Assembly (NCBI GenBank): GCA_031374115.1
Contig: JANMNO010000167.1
Span: forward strand, 1-28,113
Length of the DNA: 28,113 nucleotides
Direction: 5' to 3'
Origin: JAKFWF01 sp031374115
GTDB lineage: Bacteria > Pseudomonadota > Alphaproteobacteria > Rhizobiales > Hyphomicrobiaceae
Shown one piece after another: positions 7,912 to 15,235 of the stretch. The number at the start of each line of letters is the position of its first letter. The stretch's first letter is position 1. The notes under the pieces were generated by a model. The model was not told where the DNA came from. It searched no databases and saw only the letters and a program-made list of their open reading frames with translations. The position numbers and the translations under genes were made by a program.

Positions 7912-8415
7912 ATGATCGAAGAGCAGGTCGTTGTTGGGCTGGTGTTGGAACGCTGGATGCTGTCGGGCGAATGGGGTGGTTATGCATGGCGGCCGGTAAC
8001 GATTTTCGCCAATGCGCCGGAGGTCGAGCCGTGGACCGCCCTGGGCGGCGGTCGCGCTGCGATGCAATACTATGCGGGTGCATTCCCCATCAGCCTGTAC
8101 TCGACTGAGACCGCAAACTATCGCGACAACCTCGCCAGCGGCGCGCCGAAGCTGTGGGTCGTTCTGCGCCCAGCCAGCTCTGAGCCACCCATCGATGTTC
8201 TGGCGATCACCGCCGATCCGGCCGAGGGCGAAGCCAATACTGAGGCAGGCGCCAATACCGTCGAGACAATCGATATGCCGGTCGAAATCGCGGGTGTGGT
8301 GGCAGCCTTCATCGAGGCGCATCATATCGAGCGTCCGATCATCAAACGCCGCCGTGACGGCGCCAAACCCGATGTGCGCTGGCGCGATGGTCCCAAGCGA
8401 GGCGATCAATCATGA
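7912..8415 (+). CDS. DUF3305 domain protein, formate dehydrogenase cassette
   Basis: This 167-aa product carries the DUF3305 pattern: VVVGLVLERW, GGYAWRPVTIFANAPEVEPW, a YYAGAFPISLYSTETANYRDNL block and LWVVLRP, ending with a basic RPIIKRRRDGAK tail. DUF3305 and DUF3306 proteins are a conserved pair in formate dehydrogenase gene clusters, including those of Shewanella, with no proven biochemistry. I use the ATG at 7912, just after the upstream stop and 11 nt past GAGGA; an in-frame GTG at 7891 would overlap DUF6352. The stop overlaps the DUF3306 start by four bases (ATGA). Cytoplasmic location is expected. Confidence 0.87.
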   Translation: MIEEQVVVGLVLERWMLSGEWGGYAWRPVTIFANAPEVEPWTALGGGRAAMQYYAGAFPISLYSTETANYRDNLASGAPKLWVVLRPASSEPPIDVLAITADPAEGEANTEAGANTVETIDMPVEIAGVVAAFIEAHHIERPIIKRRRDGAKPDVRWRDGPKRGDQS

Positions 8416-9041
8416 GCAACGATCGCGACGACGAGCCTTTTCTGAGCCGCTGGTCGAGGCAAAAGCGATCGCGACCGCAGCCTGCCGCCCCCGCCGCCAC
8501 AAACAAAGAGCTGCCGCTCGATCCGTCGACGCTCCCCAACATCGACGATTTAACGGAAGGTAGCGACTTTGCGGCATTCATGCAAAAGGGCGTGCCCGAG
8601 GCGCTTCAGCGGCTTGCGCTCCGCCGTATGTGGTCGTTGGAACCAAGTATTCGTGACTTCGTCGAAGTCGCCGAAAACCAATGGGATTTTAATGCGCCTG
8701 GTGGGGTTTACGGGCTGTTTCAGGAAGTCGAGCCAGGCACCGACATAAGCGTCTGGCTGGCCCAAGCCACATCCAGCGTCTTGCCGCCGGAAAAGGCTGC
8801 CGATACAGATTCGTCAAAGCTCGAAGCCGATGCGGACGAAGTGGCTGTGTCTGGATCGCAACTGCCTGTTTCCCGATCGGATACGATCGCGGATACGACC
8901 GGCTGTGCTATATCTGCGATCATTCGAGCCGACGCGCCGGCATCGCCTGCTCCTGACCATGTGACCCCTGCCGATAGCGAAATCACTGACACGCGGGAAC
9001 ATACGAGGCGCCGCAGGCATGGCGGCGCGGTGCCGGTATAA
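8412..9041 (+). CDS. DUF3306 domain protein, formate dehydrogenase cassette
   Basis: The 209-aa protein has the DUF3306 core: FLSRWSRQKR near the start, LPNIDDLTEGSDFAAFMQKGVPEALQ split over about 43-70, LRRMWSLEPSIRDFVE and NQWDFNAPGG (about 75-102). The remaining half is low-complexity, rich in Asp, Ala and Ser, and ends in a short Arg-rich tail; it is probably disordered. The ATG overlaps the DUF3305 stop. No catalytic motif is recognised. It is the last gene of the tightly overlapping cassette and is followed by 190 nt that contain a palindrome before the next gene, so a second promoter may begin there. Confidence 0.87.
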   Translation: MSNDRDDEPFLSRWSRQKRSRPQPAAPAATNKELPLDPSTLPNIDDLTEGSDFAAFMQKGVPEALQRLALRRMWSLEPSIRDFVEVAENQWDFNAPGGVYGLFQEVEPGTDISVWLAQATSSVLPPEKAADTDSSKLEADADEVAVSGSQLPVSRSDTIADTTGCAISAIIRADAPASPAPDHVTPADSEITDTREHTRRRRHGGAVPV

Positions 9042-9117
9042 TCTGAAGGCTGTTTATTGCTGCATGAGCTAACTAACTAAAGTAGCATCAAAAAATCCAC
9101 CTTATCCCTAGCGTCAA

Positions 9118-9138
9118 ATAGCCATAGGGTATGGCTAT
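9118..9138. promoter_or_regulatory. Perfect 21-bp palindrome upstream of the HTH-TorD gene, candidate operator
   Basis: The arms ATAGCCATA and TATGGCTAT flank GGG and are exactly complementary. It lies in the 190-nt gap before the HTH-TorD gene, ending 93 nt upstream of its ATG. It has no following T-run and is AT-rich for this genome, which suits an operator better than a terminator. Binding by the HTH domain of the adjacent gene is a hypothesis only. Confidence 0.5.
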
Positions 9139-9231
9139 GGGTGCGTCCGCCTGATATCATCATTCTAAACGCAGGAGCGCGAGCGGGCCACAGGGTCTTG
9201 CGCCGCGCATCTGCAGAAACGTTAGGGCGGG

Positions 9232-10017
9232 ATGCGAGATAGAGGCTTACAGAGCGCGATCGACGCTGCGGGCGGCATCGGTGCCTTGGCTCGCCTGTTG
9301 GGTCTGGCGCAACCGTCTGTGTCCGGTTGGACACGTCTGCCTGTTGATCGCGTGATTGCAGTCGAAGCAGCAACCGGAGTTTCACGTTCTCTCTTGCGAC
9401 CCGACCTTTACGCAGCGTCGACCGTTACTGGCGCGCCGGTGCATCTCGACGATGTCGATCTCGCGCGGGCGCGCGGTTACCGTCTGCTGGCAAATCTTCT
9501 GGCGAAGCCGCCCTCTCAGCAGCTGCTCGATCAAGTCGGCCGGATTTCCGGCGACGCAACGCCGTTAGGACTAGCTTGGATCGCACTCGCCGATGCCGCG
9601 CGCAAAACATCTGAGGCCGAGACGGGCGAGGAGTTTTTCAAGTTGTTCGTTGGTGTGGGGCGGGGCGATGTGCTGCCGTACGCGTCGTTCTATCTTGCCG
9701 GCTTCCTCAATGAGCGTCCGTTAGCTGCGATCCGCGCGGACTTGCAACGCTTCGGTGTCGAGCGTCAAGTGGGTATCCACGAGCCGGAAGATGCAATTGC
9801 GACGTTGTTCGATGTGATGGCCGGGTTGATCGATGGCAGCTATTCCGCCGATCCCGCCGATCAGGATGCGTTCTTCGACGCGCACATCAAGTCTTGGGCG
9901 CCGCGCATGTTCGCCGATGTGGCGGTTGCCCCATCGGCTAAATTCTATCGTGCAGTCGCCGATGTCGGCGGGCACTGGATTGATCTCGAAACTCGCGCAC
10001 TCTCAATCGCTGCTTGA
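9232..10017 (+). CDS. TorD-family chaperone with an N-terminal Cro/YdaS-like HTH domain
   Basis: The 261-aa protein combines two parts. Residues about 5-60 form a helix-turn-helix of the Cro/YdaS type (LQSAIDAAGGIGALARLLGL, then QPSVSGWTRLPVDRVIAVEAATG). Residues about 75-261 are an all-helical TorD/DmsD-type chaperone, with ARGYRLLANLLAKPP, EEFFKLFVGVGRGDVLPYASFYLAGFL and a C-terminal PSAKFYRAVADVGGHWIDLE helix. TorD proteins bind the Tat signal peptide and apo form of molybdenum enzymes until the cofactor is inserted, so FdhA is the likely client. The ATG at 9232 follows AGGGCGGG directly. The next gene, a Tat-target protein, starts 18 nt after its stop. The fused DNA-binding domain suggests a regulatory role, which is inference. 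Confidence 0.85.
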   Translation: MRDRGLQSAIDAAGGIGALARLLGLAQPSVSGWTRLPVDRVIAVEAATGVSRSLLRPDLYAASTVTGAPVHLDDVDLARARGYRLLANLLAKPPSQQLLDQVGRISGDATPLGLAWIALADAARKTSEAETGEEFFKLFVGVGRGDVLPYASFYLAGFLNERPLAAIRADLQRFGVERQVGIHEPEDAIATLFDVMAGLIDGSYSADPADQDAFFDAHIKSWAPRMFADVAVAPSAKFYRAVADVGGHWIDLETRALSIAA

Positions 10018-10035
10018 TTACAGGAGACTATTCGC

Positions 10036-10242
10036 ATGTCGAAATTGAAGGTTGATGCCAAGCTCGACCGACGTGGCTTCCTAAAGGGTATCGGCACCGG
10101 CGCCGCGGGCGCCGCCACGGTCGCAGCGGGTGCGGGAATTTCATCGCCAGCCGGAGCCGTCGAATCTGCCGCTGACAAGAAGAAGGTGCGCTATCGCGAG
10201 TCCGAGCATGTCAGAAAGTTTTATGCCACCAACCGTTACTGA
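10036..10242 (+). CDS. Formate dehydrogenase region Tat-target protein
   Basis: The 68-aa protein has a twin-arginine signal: DRRGFLKG (about 12-19) followed by an Ala/Gly-rich hydrophobic stretch and an AGA cleavage-like site. Only about 30 residues would remain after cleavage, ending in RYRESEHVRKFYATNRY. This matches the small family named after formate dehydrogenase regions (TIGR02811-type), encoded just before the catalytic subunit. AGGAG lies a short distance upstream of the ATG. Its job is unknown; a periplasmic partner or a membrane-tethered assembly aid for FdhA are both possible. Confidence 0.92.
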   Translation: MSKLKVDAKLDRRGFLKGIGTGAAGAATVAAGAGISSPAGAVESAADKKKVRYRESEHVRKFYATNRY

Positions 10243-10296
10243 GTGCGACGAAGCTAATCGCATCACCGCTGATCGAACCGAAATGGGGAACTACCC

Positions 10297-13287
10297 ATGT
10301 TGACCAAACGCCTCGAGTCGAAGTCCCGCAAGTCCAGGCTTGCCCCAATTGCAGCCAACGGCGCCTCGCCGCTTGATCGGCGCTCGTTCCTGCGCAACGC
10401 GGGCGTCAGCGCAACCGGACTGGCGGTTGTCGGCACCCTGGGTTCCGCCACGGTCCAGAAGGCTCACGCCATCACGCCGATGGATCATTCGCAACCGATG
10501 GCGATCAAGAAGAACATTTGCACCCATTGTTCGGTTGGTTGCACGGTGACGGCTGAAGTCCAAAATGGCGTCTGGGTGGGTCAGGAGCCGTCATGGGATA
10601 GCCCGATCAACCGTGGCACCCATTGCGCAAAGGGCGCTGCGATTCGCGAGATCGTATTTGGTGATCGGCGCTTGAAGTACCCGATGAAACTTGTCGATGG
10701 CCAGTACCAGAAAATTTCCTGGAAACAGGCGCTCGATGAAATCAGCACCAAGATGCTAGAGATCCGCGAGAAGTCCGGTCCAGAATCGGTTTGGTGGCTG
10801 GGCTCGGCCAAATTCACCAACGAAGGTGCGTATCTATATCGCAAAATGGCGGCGTTCTGGGGCACCAACTCGGTCGACCATCAGGCTCGCATTTGTCATT
10901 CCACGACCGTCGCTGGCGTGGCCAACACGTGGGGCTACGGCGCCCAGACCAATTCCTACAACGACATTCGTAATTCCAAGACCATGATCATCATGGGCGG
11001 TAATCCGGCGGAAGCGCATCCGGTTTCATTGCAGCACGTGTTGACGGGCAAAGAAACCAACCGCGCCAATCTGATCGTCATCGATCCACGCATGACGCGC
11101 ACCGCCGCTCACGCCACTGAGTATGTCCGCATTCGCTCAGGCACCGATATTCCAATCATCTGGGGATTGCTATGGCACATCTTCGAGAACGGTTGGGAGG
11201 ACAAGGGTTTCATCCAAAGCCGCGTCAACGGCATGGACGAGGTCCGGGCCGAGGTGAAGAAGTGGGACCCCAAGACTGTCGAAGATGTGACGGGTGTTCC
11301 CGGCGAGCAATTGAAGCGCGTCGCAGAGTTGTTCGCGAAAGAAAAGCCCTCGACCTTGATCTGGTGCATGGGAGCCACCCAGCATACCGTCGGCACCGCC
11401 AACGTTCGCGCGTACTGCATCTTGTTGCTCGCCACCGGTAACGTCGGCGCACCCGGCACCGGCGCCAACATCTTTCGTGGCCACACCAACGTTCAAGGTG
11501 CCACCGATCTCGGGTTGGACGTTATCACGCTGCCGCTCTACTACGGACTCGACGACAACGCCTGGAAGCATTGGGCGCGTGTATGGGAAGTGGACTTCGA
11601 GTGGTTGGACGGCCGCTTCGACAAAAAGCCTGGCCCCAACAATACCACGATAAACTATCGCAGTCTGCCTGGCATCCCATCGACCCGTTGGTTCGATGCC
11701 GTCACGGTGCCGAAGGACCAAATCGATCAACGCGATACATTGAAGGCGGCAATCATCTTTGGTCATGGTGGCAACACCGTGCCCCGTATGCCCGAAATGG
11801 TGAAAGGGCTTGCGGCGCTCGATCTGCTGGTCGTCGCCGATCCGCACCCGACGAACTTCGTCTCGCTCGGCGGCCGCAAGAATGGCACCTACCTGCTGCC
11901 GATCGCGACCAGCCTCGAGTGCGACGGTTCACGCACGGCTTCGAACCGCTCGTTGCAGTGGGGCGAAAAGATCGTCGAGCCGATCTTTGAAAGCGCCACC
12001 GATTATTGGGCGATCTATGAGCTCGCCAAGCGCCTCGGCTACGCCGATAAGATGTTCAAGAACATCAAGATGATCAAAGGTAAGTTCGGCGACGAACCGG
12101 AAGCTGAATCGCTCCTGCGGGAGATCAATCGCGGTGGCTTCTCGACCGGCTATTGCGGCCAGTCACCTGAGCGTCTCAAGGCCCATATGAAGCACCAGGG
12201 CGAATTCGATATCGTGACCCTGAAGGCCAAAGCTGGTGCACCCGCCGAGATCGCTGGCGACCATTACGGCCTGCCGTGGCCATGCTGGGGCACGCCGGAG
12301 ATGAAACATCCCGGCACGCCGTTGCTGTATAACACCAACTTGCACGTCAAGGACGGCGGCGGCACCTTCCGCACGCGGTTCGGCGTCGAACGTATGATGA
12401 AAGTCAAAGCGCAGGAAAACGGCCAGCAGATCGAGCGTGAAGTGAAGGAAAACCTCCTCGCGGAAGGTTCCTACTCGCTTGGATCGGAAATCAAGGACGG
12501 CTATCCCGAGTTCACAATGGCGGTGCTCCAGAAGCTTGGTTGGGACGTCGACCTAACCGCCGAAGAGCGGGCCACGATCGAAAAGATCGGCGGCAACAAT
12601 GTTGGCGCCGTATCATGGGCTATCGATCTGTCGGGCGGCATTCAGCGCGTCGCCGTGGCCCACGGCTGTGCTCCCTACGGCAACGCCAAGGCGCGCGCGA
12701 ATGCCTGGAATTTGCCCGATCCAATACCGGTTCATCGCGAACCGATCTACTCGCCACGCGTCGATCTTGTCGCCAAGTACCCAACCCGGCCGGACTTCAA
12801 GTCTTTCCGCATGACGAATGCCGGCGGATCAGTACAAAAGGCAGCAGTCGAAAAGGGTGTGGCGAAGGAATTTCCGATCATTCTGACCTCAGGTCGGCTC
12901 GTCGAATATGAGGGCGGTGGCGAAGAAACGCGCTCCAACAAATGGCTCGCCGAACTGCAGCAGGACATGTTCGTCGAGATCAATCCGGCGGATGCAAGTT
13001 CGCGGGGCATTTCCGAGGGCGGCTGGGTCTGGGTGTATGGGCCGGAGTCGCAATCGAAGGTAAAGGTGAAGGCACTGGTCACCGAGCGCGTCGGTCGCGG
13101 CGTCGCTTGGATGCCATTCCACTTCGGCGGCTGGTATCAGGGCGAAGACCAGCGCAAGAACTACCCGGCTGGCACCGACCCGGTCGTGCTCGGTGAGAGC
13201 GTCAATATTGTCACCACCTACGGCTTCGATCCGGTAACGGCGATGCACGAAGGAAAAGTAACTCTCTGCCAAATTCGTGCGGCTTAA
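10297..13287 (+). CDS. fdhA: Periplasmic formate dehydrogenase catalytic subunit (molybdopterin, Cys-type)
   Basis: This 996-aa subunit oxidises formate to CO2 and passes electrons through a 4Fe-4S cluster to FdhB. A Tat signal (DRRSFLRN, 27-34, then a hydrophobic run ending AHA) sends it folded to the periplasm. The cluster ligands are Cys75, Cys78, Cys82 and Cys110. The active site motif ARICHSTTVAG places Cys200 at the metal-ligand position, followed by His201, where many homologues have selenocysteine. The C-terminal dinucleotide-binding domain begins near FPIILTSGRLVEYEGGGEE (about 860). No in-frame TGA is present, so no Sec is needed. Molybdenum or tungsten cannot be told apart here. 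It is 54 nt from the Tat-target gene and 14 nt before fdhB. Confidence 0.96.
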   Translation: MLTKRLESKSRKSRLAPIAANGASPLDRRSFLRNAGVSATGLAVVGTLGSATVQKAHAITPMDHSQPMAIKKNICTHCSVGCTVTAEVQNGVWVGQEPSWDSPINRGTHCAKGAAIREIVFGDRRLKYPMKLVDGQYQKISWKQALDEISTKMLEIREKSGPESVWWLGSAKFTNEGAYLYRKMAAFWGTNSVDHQARICHSTTVAGVANTWGYGAQTNSYNDIRNSKTMIIMGGNPAEAHPVSLQHVLTGKETNRANLIVIDPRMTRTAAHATEYVRIRSGTDIPIIWGLLWHIFENGWEDKGFIQSRVNGMDEVRAEVKKWDPKTVEDVTGVPGEQLKRVAELFAKEKPSTLIWCMGATQHTVGTANVRAYCILLLATGNVGAPGTGANIFRGHTNVQGATDLGLDVITLPLYYGLDDNAWKHWARVWEVDFEWLDGRFDKKPGPNNTTINYRSLPGIPSTRWFDAVTVPKDQIDQRDTLKAAIIFGHGGNTVPRMPEMVKGLAALDLLVVADPHPTNFVSLGGRKNGTYLLPIATSLECDGSRTASNRSLQWGEKIVEPIFESATDYWAIYELAKRLGYADKMFKNIKMIKGKFGDEPEAESLLREINRGGFSTGYCGQSPERLKAHMKHQGEFDIVTLKAKAGAPAEIAGDHYGLPWPCWGTPEMKHPGTPLLYNTNLHVKDGGGTFRTRFGVERMMKVKAQENGQQIEREVKENLLAEGSYSLGSEIKDGYPEFTMAVLQKLGWDVDLTAEERATIEKIGGNNVGAVSWAIDLSGGIQRVAVAHGCAPYGNAKARANAWNLPDPIPVHREPIYSPRVDLVAKYPTRPDFKSFRMTNAGGSVQKAAVEKGVAKEFPIILTSGRLVEYEGGGEETRSNKWLAELQQDMFVEINPADASSRGISEGGWVWVYGPESQSKVKVKALVTERVGRGVAWMPFHFGGWYQGEDQRKNYPAGTDPVVLGESVNIVTTYGFDPVTAMHEGKVTLCQIRAA

Positions 13288-13301
13288 GGAGATCGATCAA
13301 C

Positions 13302-13898
13302 ATGGCACGCATGAAATTCCTTTGCGACGCGGATCGCTGCATCGAATGCAACGCCTGCGTCACCGCTTGCAAGAACGAGCACGATGTCCCGTGGGGCATC
13401 AACCGCCGGCGGGTTGTCACCATCAATGACGGCAAGCCGGGCGAGCGCTCGGTGTCGATGGCGTGCATGCATTGCACCGACGCGCCTTGTGCCGCGGTCT
13501 GTCCCGTCGATTGTTTCTACACGACAGATGACGCCGTGGTGCTGCACTCGAAAGAGCTGTGCATCGGTTGCGGTTATTGCTTCTACGCTTGCCCATTCGG
13601 TGCGCCGCAGTATCCGAAGACAGCCAACTTCGGGTCTCGGGGCAAGATGGACAAGTGCACTTTCTGTGCTGGCGGTCCCGAAGCGGATAATACGAAAGCC
13701 GAGTACGTCGCCTACGGTTCGAACCGCTTGGCCGAAGGCAAGCTGCCTTTGTGTGCCGAGATGTGCTCGACCAAATCGCTTCTCGCTGGCGATGGCGAGA
13801 TCATCGCGCAGATCTATAAGGAGCGGGTCGTAAAGCGTGGCTATGGCTCCGGTGCTTGGGGCTGGAAGACTGCTTACAAGGAAGACATCGCGAGCTGA
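13302..13898 (+). CDS. fdhB: Formate dehydrogenase iron-sulfur (beta) subunit
   Basis: The 198-aa protein carries four cysteine groups that fit four 4Fe-4S clusters: CIECNACVTACK (13-23), CMHCTDAPCAAVCP (55-67), CIGCGYCFYACP (87-97) and the split set CTFC (119-122) plus CAEMC (151-155). It would carry electrons from FdhA to the cytochrome b subunit. It has no Tat signal, so it is probably exported bound to FdhA, as in related enzymes. It lacks the C-terminal membrane helix of FdnH, so it must dock on FdhC. AAGGAG sits about 9 nt before the ATG. Confidence 0.96.
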   Translation: MARMKFLCDADRCIECNACVTACKNEHDVPWGINRRRVVTINDGKPGERSVSMACMHCTDAPCAAVCPVDCFYTTDDAVVLHSKELCIGCGYCFYACPFGAPQYPKTANFGSRGKMDKCTFCAGGPEADNTKAEYVAYGSNRLAEGKLPLCAEMCSTKSLLAGDGEIIAQIYKERVVKRGYGSGAWGWKTAYKEDIAS

Positions 13899-13970
13899 TC
13901 ATGAAGCTGGCGGGTCGTGTCTCCGGGCAGATCCGCCAATGCTCGAGCGTCCAAGGATTTGGAACCACAA

Positions 13971-14987
13971 ATGAACTTGACAGCAATCCTCAATCGTTTG
14001 GCACCTGTACTCGTCGCTTGCTTGCTGGCGGCGACGCCCGTTGCCGCGCAACAGCCGAGCTCGGTCAATCCGACGGCGAGCTCGGTGAAAGAGAAGCAAT
14101 TGCTTGATGCCTTGAAACCGGGCGGGCCGGAGATCTTGTCGGGCCGCGTTTCGATTCCCGATAGCCGGGCAGGCAATCTCATTCAACCGGCCGGCAAGGA
14201 TTTTCGGGTTCTCCATCAAGAGACCATCCCCAAGGTCGGAGCCTACGTCATCATCGGCATGATCGGTGTGCTGGCGCTATTCTTCGTGTTTCGCGGCCGC
14301 ATTCGGGTCGAAGGCGGACAATCCGGCCGCACGATCGAGCGCTTCGGCAGTATTGGCCGTTACGCGCATTGGACGGCGGCAACATCGTTCATTTTGCTCG
14401 GATTGACCGGGCTCAATCTCGTGTTTGGGCGATCGCTGCTGCTGCCGTTGATCGGTCCTGAAGCATTCGCCTCGCTCACGCAGGCGGGTAAATTCGTGCA
14501 CAACTATGTCAGCTTCGCATTCGCATTTGCGATCGTCTTGATGTTTGTCATGTGGGTGAAGGACAATCTTCCAAGATCGATCGATGTGCGCTGGTTCAAG
14601 CAGGGTGGCGGTCTCGTCGGCTCCAAGCACCCGCCCGCCGATCGCTTCAACGGCGGCCAGAAGTTGATTTTCTGGGCAACGATCCTGGGTGGCTTTGCCC
14701 TGTCAGCGTCTGGCTACGTTCTCATGTTCAAGCCACCGGAGATTGACATCGCTGGATTGCAGTTGGCGACGGTAGTGCACGGCTTGGTCGGGGTCATTCT
14801 GGTGGCGGTCATCATCGCCCACGTGTACATCGGCTCACTAGGCATGGAAGGTGCATTTAGCGCGATGGGCACCGGCCGCGTCGATCTGAATTGGGCGAAG
14901 GAGCATCATTCGATCTGGGTCGACAAGGTAGCGATGAAGCGCCCGGAAGACATTTCCGGCGCGCGCTCTCCAGCGCCTGGCGAATAA
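13971..14987 (+). CDS. fdhC: Formate dehydrogenase cytochrome b (gamma) subunit
   Basis: The 338-aa membrane protein begins with a Sec-type signal (MNLTAILNRL, hydrophobic core, PVAA-QQ). It has a periplasmic segment to about 85, then about five membrane helices near 88-107, 133-152, 175-196, 231-253 and 266-288. Candidate heme b ligands are His133, His177, His270 and His284, each at a helix end as in FdnI-type subunits. It should take electrons from FdhB and reduce quinone. ATG 13971 is chosen because it opens the signal peptide; AAGGA lies 14 nt upstream, which is long. The region 13899-13970 after fdhB is non-coding. Confidence 0.93.
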   Translation: MNLTAILNRLAPVLVACLLAATPVAAQQPSSVNPTASSVKEKQLLDALKPGGPEILSGRVSIPDSRAGNLIQPAGKDFRVLHQETIPKVGAYVIIGMIGVLALFFVFRGRIRVEGGQSGRTIERFGSIGRYAHWTAATSFILLGLTGLNLVFGRSLLLPLIGPEAFASLTQAGKFVHNYVSFAFAFAIVLMFVMWVKDNLPRSIDVRWFKQGGGLVGSKHPPADRFNGGQKLIFWATILGGFALSASGYVLMFKPPEIDIAGLQLATVVHGLVGVILVAVIIAHVYIGSLGMEGAFSAMGTGRVDLNWAKEHHSIWVDKVAMKRPEDISGARSPAPGE

Positions 14988-14997
14988 GGAGAAACCG

Positions 14998-15159
14998 ATG
15001 AAAGCATTTATTGCTGCTGTCTTGACCGTCGCCGTAGTCGGCGTCGGGGCATCGTTCGTGTTAGAGCGATTCCAGCGAACTGCGGACCAAGCCTACGCAG
15101 GCATCGGCGCACGCGTCGACGCCGACCCGCGCCTTGGCGGCACACCCGTGAAGAATTAA
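14998..15159 (+). CDS. 53-aa single-pass membrane peptide of the formate dehydrogenase operon
   Basis: A short gene lies 10 nt after fdhC with a strong AAGGAG ribosome site ending about 7 nt before the ATG. The product has one hydrophobic helix (AFIAAVLTVAVVGVGASFVL, about 3-22) and a 30-residue tail, ERFQRTADQAYAG... ending DPRLGGTPVKN. It has no cysteine. The helix could anchor it beside FdhC, like small extra subunits of other respiratory complexes. Position, spacing and ribosome site support a real gene; the function is unknown. Confidence 0.78.
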   Translation: MKAFIAAVLTVAVVGVGASFVLERFQRTADQAYAGIGARVDADPRLGGTPVKN

Positions 15160-15188
15160 TCGTGCAACGATCAATGATAGCTAATTGG

Positions 15189-15211
15189 GGCCGGGCACGC
15201 ATTGTCCGGCC
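15189..15211 (+). terminator. Stem-loop between the membrane-peptide gene and mrp, possible weak terminator or attenuator
   Basis: Arms GGCCGGGCA and TGTCCGGCC can pair over nine positions (one G-U) around CGCAT. A TTTT run follows only after 7 nt (15219-15222), so termination would be weak or partial. It lies in the 76-nt gap before mrp and ends 24 nt before the chosen GTG, so it may set the ratio of mrp to fdh transcript. Confidence 0.45.
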
Positions 15212-15235
15212 TCGATCGTTTTGGAGACGGGGCTG

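Noticed and set aside
9042..9231. Possible sigma-54 promoter for the HTH-TorD/fdh genes
   Set aside because: A GG...TTGC-like stretch near 9186-9201 has the wrong spacing between the GG and GC elements.
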